Positions 42,022 through 45,796 of a DNA stretch of 45,796 nt are shown piece after piece. The stretch spans positions 1-45,796 of the forward strand of contig MUYB01000017.1 in assembly GCA_002015125.1 (NCBI GenBank), given 5' to 3'. The notes under the pieces were generated by a model. That model worked only from the letters and a program-made list of their open reading frames with translations. It was not told the origin of the DNA and searched no databases. The number at the start of each line of letters is the position of its first letter. Position 1 is the stretch's first letter. The position numbers and the translations under genes were made by a program. This DNA comes from [Haemophilus] felis (GTDB taxonomy: Bacteria; Pseudomonadota; Gammaproteobacteria; Enterobacterales; Pasteurellaceae).

Positions 42022-42063
42022 AAAAAGTGCGGTGAAATATTTTAAAATCTCACCGCACTTTTT
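42022..42063. terminator. Terminator built from paired DNA uptake sequences
   Basis: A perfect 14-base stem (42022-42035 with 42050-42063, loop 14). Each arm contains an exact uptake core, AAGTGCGGT at 42025-42033 and ACCGCACTT at 42052-42060. A and T runs at the outer ends make it act both ways, between the binding-protein gene and clpX. Confidence 0.93.
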
Positions 42064-42075
42064 TATGCGAACAAG

Positions 42076-43329
42076 TTAAGCATCTTTATAAATCAACGCT
42101 GGCGCTTGTTTTTCTGTAATGACTTTCTCATCAATCACCACTTTACTGAGGTTTTCAATGGACGGAAGGTCATACATTGTGTCAAGCAACAAACCCTCGA
42201 CAATAGAACGTAAACCGCGCGCACCAGTCTTTCTTTCTAATGCTTTTTTAGCGATTGCCACTAGTGATTCAGGTGTAAATTCTAACGCAACATTCTCTAA
42301 ATTAAATAACGCTTGATATTGTTTTACCAAGGCATTTTTAGGCTCAGTTAAAATTTGAATTAAAGCAGCCTCATCTAACTCAGCCAAAGGTGCAATAACA
42401 GGTAAACGTCCAATAAATTCAGGAATTAAGCCGAATTTCATTAAATCATCAGGCTCTACTTGTTCAAATAATTGACTGACGCTAGCTTTATTTTCCGTTT
42501 CTTTCACTTTCGCGTTAAACCCAATACCAGAACCGACTTGAACACGTTTTTCAATTACTTTATCCAAGCCCGCGAAAGCGCCACCACAAATAAACAAAAT
42601 TTTTGAAGTATCAATACGCAACATTTCTTGTTGCGGGTGTTTGCGCCCACCTTGAGGCGGAATAGAAGCAATCGTGCCTTCAATTAATTTCAGTAACGCC
42701 TGCTGCACTCCTTCGCCAGACACATCTCGAGTAATAGATGGATTTTCCGATTTACGCGTAATCTTATCTATTTCATCGATATAAATAATCCCCTGTTCAG
42801 CTTTGGCAATATCGTAATCACAATTTTGCACTAATTTTTGCAGCACATTTTCAACATCTTCCCCCACATAACCGGCTTCAGTTAAGGTGGTAGCATCCGC
42901 CATAGCAAAAGGTACATTTAACATTCTTGCCATAGTTTGAGCTAACAAGGTTTTACCACTTCCCGTAGGGCCAATTAATAAAATATTACTTTTGCCTAGC
43001 TCTACATCAGTTTCTTGTACATTCGCACGCAGACGTTTGTAATGGTTATACACCGCAACAGCCAATACTTTCTTAGCGTGATCTTGTCCGATAACATAAG
43101 AATCCAAATGTGCACGAATTTCATGTGGCGTAGGCAACTTTTGCTCAACTTCCGTTTCTTCAACTTGCGTTAAATTTTCGGTGCTAGCATCGTCATCAGA
43201 CAGCAAAAGATGATGACACATCTCAATACATTCATTACAAATATAACCAGATGTTCCCGCAATTAATTTACTTACTTTTTTTTGTTCTTTACCACAGAAA
43301 GAACAATGTAATTCTGTCTCTTTTTCCAT
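42076..43329 (-). CDS. clpX: ATP-dependent Clp protease ATP-binding subunit ClpX
   Basis: A 417-residue AAA+ unfoldase that feeds tagged proteins to ClpP. The N-terminal zinc-binding domain has CSFCGKEQ and [11 protein letters not shown] (four Cys). The AAA+ domain shows Walker [11 protein letters not shown], Walker [12 protein letters not shown], the pore loop [11 protein letters not shown]-type GIGFNAKV for ClpP docking (slightly changed) and arginine fingers near [13 protein letters not shown]. It follows clpP by 15 bases in one operon. Confidence 0.97.
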   Translation of the reverse strand: MEKETELHCSFCGKEQKKVSKLIAGTSGYICNECIEMCHHLLLSDDDASTENLTQVEETEVEQKLPTPHEIRAHLDSYVIGQDHAKKVLAVAVYNHYKRLRANVQETDVELGKSNILLIGPTGSGKTLLAQTMARMLNVPFAMADATTLTEAGYVGEDVENVLQKLVQNCDYDIAKAEQGIIYIDEIDKITRKSENPSITRDVSGEGVQQALLKLIEGTIASIPPQGGRKHPQQEMLRIDTSKILFICGGAFAGLDKVIEKRVQVGSGIGFNAKVKETENKASVSQLFEQVEPDDLMKFGLIPEFIGRLPVIAPLAELDEAALIQILTEPKNALVKQYQALFNLENVALEFTPESLVAIAKKALERKTGARGLRSIVEGLLLDTMYDLPSIENLSKVVIDEKVITEKQAPALIYKDA

Positions 43330-43344
43330 TTTTATTCCTAGTGA

Positions 43345-43926
43345 TTAACGTTTCACTAAAACTTCATCGACCAAGCCATAGGCCTTCGCTTCTTCTGCAG
43401 ACATAAAATTATCACGATCAGTATCTCGTTCAATCCGCTCAATCGGCTGCCCAGTATGTGCCGCAAGACGTTTATTTAATGTTTGTTTAATTTTCAAAAT
43501 TTCTTGCGCATGAATTTGAATATCTGATGCCTGCCCGCGGTATCCCCCTAAAGGTTGATGAATCATCACGCGAGAATGTGGTAGCGCCGCTCGTTTACCC
43601 GGCGTACCGCCAGAAAGTAAGAAGGCACCCATAGAACAAGCCTGTCCCACACAAAGGGTGCGAATATCTGGTTTAATAAATTGCATCGTATCGTAAATTG
43701 CCATACCCGCCGTTACCGAACCACCTGGGGAATTAATATAAATATTAATATCTTTCTCAGGATCTTCAGATTCTAAAAATAATAATTGCGCAACAATTAA
43801 ATTCGCCATGCGATCTTCCACTTCACCACTTAAAAAGATCACACGTTCTTTCAGCAAACGAGAATAAATATCGTAAGAACGCTCACCTCTTGAGGTCTGC
43901 TCCACCACCATTGGAATCACACTCAT
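43345..43926 (-). CDS. clpP: ATP-dependent Clp protease proteolytic subunit ClpP
   Basis: A 193-residue serine protease forming the tetradecameric barrel. Catalytic triad in [11 protein letters not shown] (Ser), MIHQPLGG (His) and ERDTDRDNF (Asp). I prefer ATG 43926, with AGAGG five bases upstream; a GTG at 43932 would add two residues. The short N-terminus lacks the longer propeptide of E. coli. First gene of clpP-clpX; a TAGAAT -10 lies at 43974-43969. Confidence 0.97.
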   Translation of the reverse strand: MSVIPMVVEQTSRGERSYDIYSRLLKERVIFLSGEVEDRMANLIVAQLLFLESEDPEKDINIYINSPGGSVTAGMAIYDTMQFIKPDIRTLCVGQACSMGAFLLSGGTPGKRAALPHSRVMIHQPLGGYRGQASDIQIHAQEILKIKQTLNKRLAAHTGQPIERIERDTDRDNFMSAEEAKAYGLVDEVLVKR

Positions 43927-43968
43927 AATCACCTCTTTTATATTAAATTAGGACTGAAAAATTCGGCT

Positions 43969-43974
43969 ATTCTA
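43969..43974 (-). promoter_or_regulatory. Possible clpP promoter -10
   Basis: TAGAAT on the minus strand, about 43 bases before the clpP ATG. No convincing -35 stands 17 bases upstream, so the promoter could be activated or use a heat-shock sigma factor. Confidence 0.35.
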
Positions 43975-44045
43975 CCTGAAAATTTGTATTTCACTAAATT
44001 GAATATCAGTAAATTGTAAAAATCTCAATGCAACCACGTGCTTTT

Positions 44046-45130
44046 TCACTCAACCCCAAAAAGCAATTCCTCTCGATAGCTATCAGACCAGCCTGCGGAT
44101 TTCAATTTTCCGCGCATACTGGTCTTGCTAGGGTGCAAGCGTGAGAGGTTCAACGCAAAACGATGCAATATCGCCAAATTCTCTGCCCCATCCCCTTTGG
44201 CAACACCACACTCGTCCTCCTTATAGACCATATCCAACACCAATGCACCTTGTTTTCCATCTCCCAATGCCCTCGAATGCTTTCCGCTATAGTTCGAACA
44301 TCGCTATCTAAACTACTGATATAATAGACTTTTTCTTGCGAAATCTTATCCTTATCCGACCGCTTTCGAACCACTTCAATCACCGATTTTATCCCTTTCC
44401 ACTGGCTTGCCTCCCTCATCCAATCACTCACCTTAAGCTTACGATAAAGGCGTTCATCAATCCGACTTCGCTCTGCATTCACTTCTGAATACTGCTCGAT
44501 TTCTACGCTGTTTTCTCACGTCATTTTGTGAAAGTTCGCTTCTATTTCTTGGCGAAAAGTGCGATGGTTTTTCTTTAACGCCATGACATAATCCCCTTTC
44601 TTATGGATAATTTTTTCCGCAATTTTCTTCTGCGTGTTCATCGCATCCACTGATATCACCGCGTTTTTGAGAATGAGGCTATCCAAAATTTCCAACACCC
44701 CTGCCTGCTCATTTTTCTTACCCTCAGATTTGTGTTGCGACAACACCAACCCTCGACTTTTGCTCCATACCGTGATGCTGTGTAGTGCATTTTGTGTGCT
44801 ATCCTCAAAGGCGTGACGCAAGGTTTTTCCATCAATGGCTATCAATTCCTTGCCTTCTACTTTTCGTATCCCATTGATAAAATTAATAAAAACATCGTTA
44901 AGTTGAATCGAGTCAATGCGACGAATAATACGAGCAAGGGTGTCATCTACAGGAATCCCTTGAGCAAAAGGGCGGTATTTTCTCAGCCAATTTAAGTGCG
45001 TTTTGCCGAATAAATGAATATCTGCCCAACCCTCTGCCCCCGAAATGACAGCGCACATTGTTAGGAAAATGACATCAAGGAAATTATGCTTGCGGTTAAT
45101 GTCTCGGCGTGGTGCTTCTACTTGTTCTAG
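44046..45130 (-). pseudogene. ISAs1-family transposase, broken in three ways
   Basis: Remnant of a transposase of the ISAs1/H-repeat type, usually about 370 residues. Homology runs from LEQVEAPRRDINRKHNFLD, through SGAEGWADIHLFGKTHLNW and GKELIAIDGKTLRHAFEDS and NAVISVDAMNTQKKIAEKI, to VYYISSLDSDVRTIAESIRG and CGVAKGDGAENLAILHRFALN. Faults: the first 10-20 codons are missing at the junction with the haemagglutinin fragment; an in-frame TGA lies at 44518-44516; and one base is missing near 44240-44247, shifting the frame after KVHW. I could not find terminal repeats. Confidence 0.88.
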
Positions 45131-45562
45131 TTAGGTTGCTTTGGTTGTGCTACTGTCTTTACCTTGATTGTGCATCGGTAGACTTGGGTTAACACTCGGT
45201 GCGCTTTGTTCATAGCCTCCTGCTATCGCACCGCTTGTAGCACTATAGCGGCTGCTGTTTTGCAGGTCTTTGAAAGTGAATTTGTTGGTTGTTAGCTCGC
45301 TGTTGTTTGGATTGGTGCTGGCTATAGCGCCACCTTCAAGATGTACATTATCAGCGTTAATGTGATAACCGCCCTCCTCAGCAAATAATCCTGCCTGTTC
45401 ATTCACCTGTTTTCCAATTGCTTTACCGCTGCTTGCATTGGCATTGCCACTAAATTCCCACGCACTGCCAAAACCAAACTCAACCTTAGTTCCCAAGCCT
45501 ATTTGTTTGCTGTTTTGGTTGCCTTTGATATCCGCATTAATGGTTTTGGCTTCCGCTGTTAT
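45131..45562 (-). pseudogene. Filamentous haemagglutinin / CdiA-type exoprotein fragment
   Basis: About 143 residues of the haemagglutinin-repeat region of a large two-partner-secretion exoprotein. It reads ITAEAKTINADIKGNQNSKQ, IGLGTKVEFGFGSAWEFSG, GKAIGKQVNEQAGLFAEEGG, HLEGGAIASTNPNNSELTT and KFTFKDLQNSSRY, and ends SSTTKAT exactly where the transposase remnant begins. The stop codon is made by the junction. No start, secretion signal or C-terminal toxin is present. Relatives have thousands of residues, so this is a small leftover. Confidence 0.82.
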
Positions 45563-45725
45563 GTAAATAAGATTTTTGAATACTATTTAATAAAGAAGAA
45601 TCTTTTTGATGCTGTTGAATCAACGAATTAACATACTGATCTTCTGCAAGTAATTTTGCGGAGTCATCTAGTTGTGAAAACGTTAATTTCCCTTTTTCAT
45701 CTAAGAGCTCCGTATATTTGATCAA
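45537..45725 (-). pseudogene. Short unrecognised ORF fragment at the window edge
   Basis: An ORF of about 62 residues (KYTELLDEKGKLTFSQLDD, AKLLAEDQYVNSLIQQHQKD) that I do not recognise. Its best start is a TTG at 45725; a stop lies about 7 codons further upstream. Its 3' end overlaps the haemagglutinin fragment in another frame near 45555, which looks like a junction between unrelated sequences. The last 70 bases of the window show nothing I can support. Confidence 0.35.
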
Positions 45726-45796
45726 TTTCTCTTTTTTCTTACATTAGAAAGCAGTTTAACTACCACTATTCATAATCTGTAGAAGATCAGACTTGA

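Overview
The window reads as chromosome of a Pasteurellaceae bacterium. Seven dispersed sites carry the 9-base Haemophilus-type DNA uptake core AAGTGCGGT or its complement, and an eighth site carries two cores facing each other as a terminator. Protein sequences (Tex, porin, NlpI, RhlB, PnuC) look closest to Haemophilus/Aggregatibacter relatives. I cannot fix the genus or species. Most of the window is ordinary housekeeping DNA.

Layout. 0-8.4 kb (minus strand): glyQ and glyS, the two subunits of glycyl-tRNA synthetase, are separated by about 5.3 kb of accessory DNA. This holds an RNase D-like exonuclease fused to a glutaredoxin-like domain, a glutathione S-transferase, two decayed yhcG/DUF1016 remnants flanking a two-gene unit I do not recognise, an orphan MntA-type nucleotidyltransferase, and one ORF joining a cytosine-C5 DNA methyltransferase to an HpaII-like restriction endonuclease. 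8.5-14.1 kb: brnQ, tex, greB and an OmpP2-like porin whose promoter spacer holds most of a run of 11 T. 14.2-22.3 kb: rplU-rpmA, a DMT transporter and obgE, then ispB, queH, rhlB, rho. 21.8-29.7 kb: nudB, a small membrane protein, aspS, deaD, nlpI, pnp. 30-35.8 kb: pnuC and the leuABCD operon with a leucine-rich leader peptide and attenuator. 36-37.4 kb: a scar with a truncated DeoR-family regulator, an intact IS1016-like (IS1595 family) element, an orphan CRP-like site and an operator-like dyad. 37.4-43.9 kb: tig, a four-gene polar amino acid ABC transporter, and clpX/clpP on the opposite strand. 44-45.8 kb: a broken ISAs1-family transposase abutting a filamentous-haemagglutinin fragment.

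How the genes work together. glyQ and glyS must be co-expressed, yet the methyltransferase-endonuclease ORF now ends only 15 bases before glyS, so glyS probably depends on read-through from the island. rplU/rpmA/obgE serve ribosome assembly; rho, greB, tex, rhlB, deaD and pnp form a transcription and RNA-decay set; tig, clpX and clpP handle protein folding and turnover; leuABCD and brnQ make and import branched-chain amino acids.

Most interesting points: (1) the methyltransferase-HpaII fusion, with a Shine-Dalgarno and an in-frame GTG exactly at the domain boundary, so the nuclease could also be made alone; (2) a candidate phase-variable porin promoter; (3) the deletion scar beside the IS1016-like element; (4) the two-gene unit between yhcG remnants.
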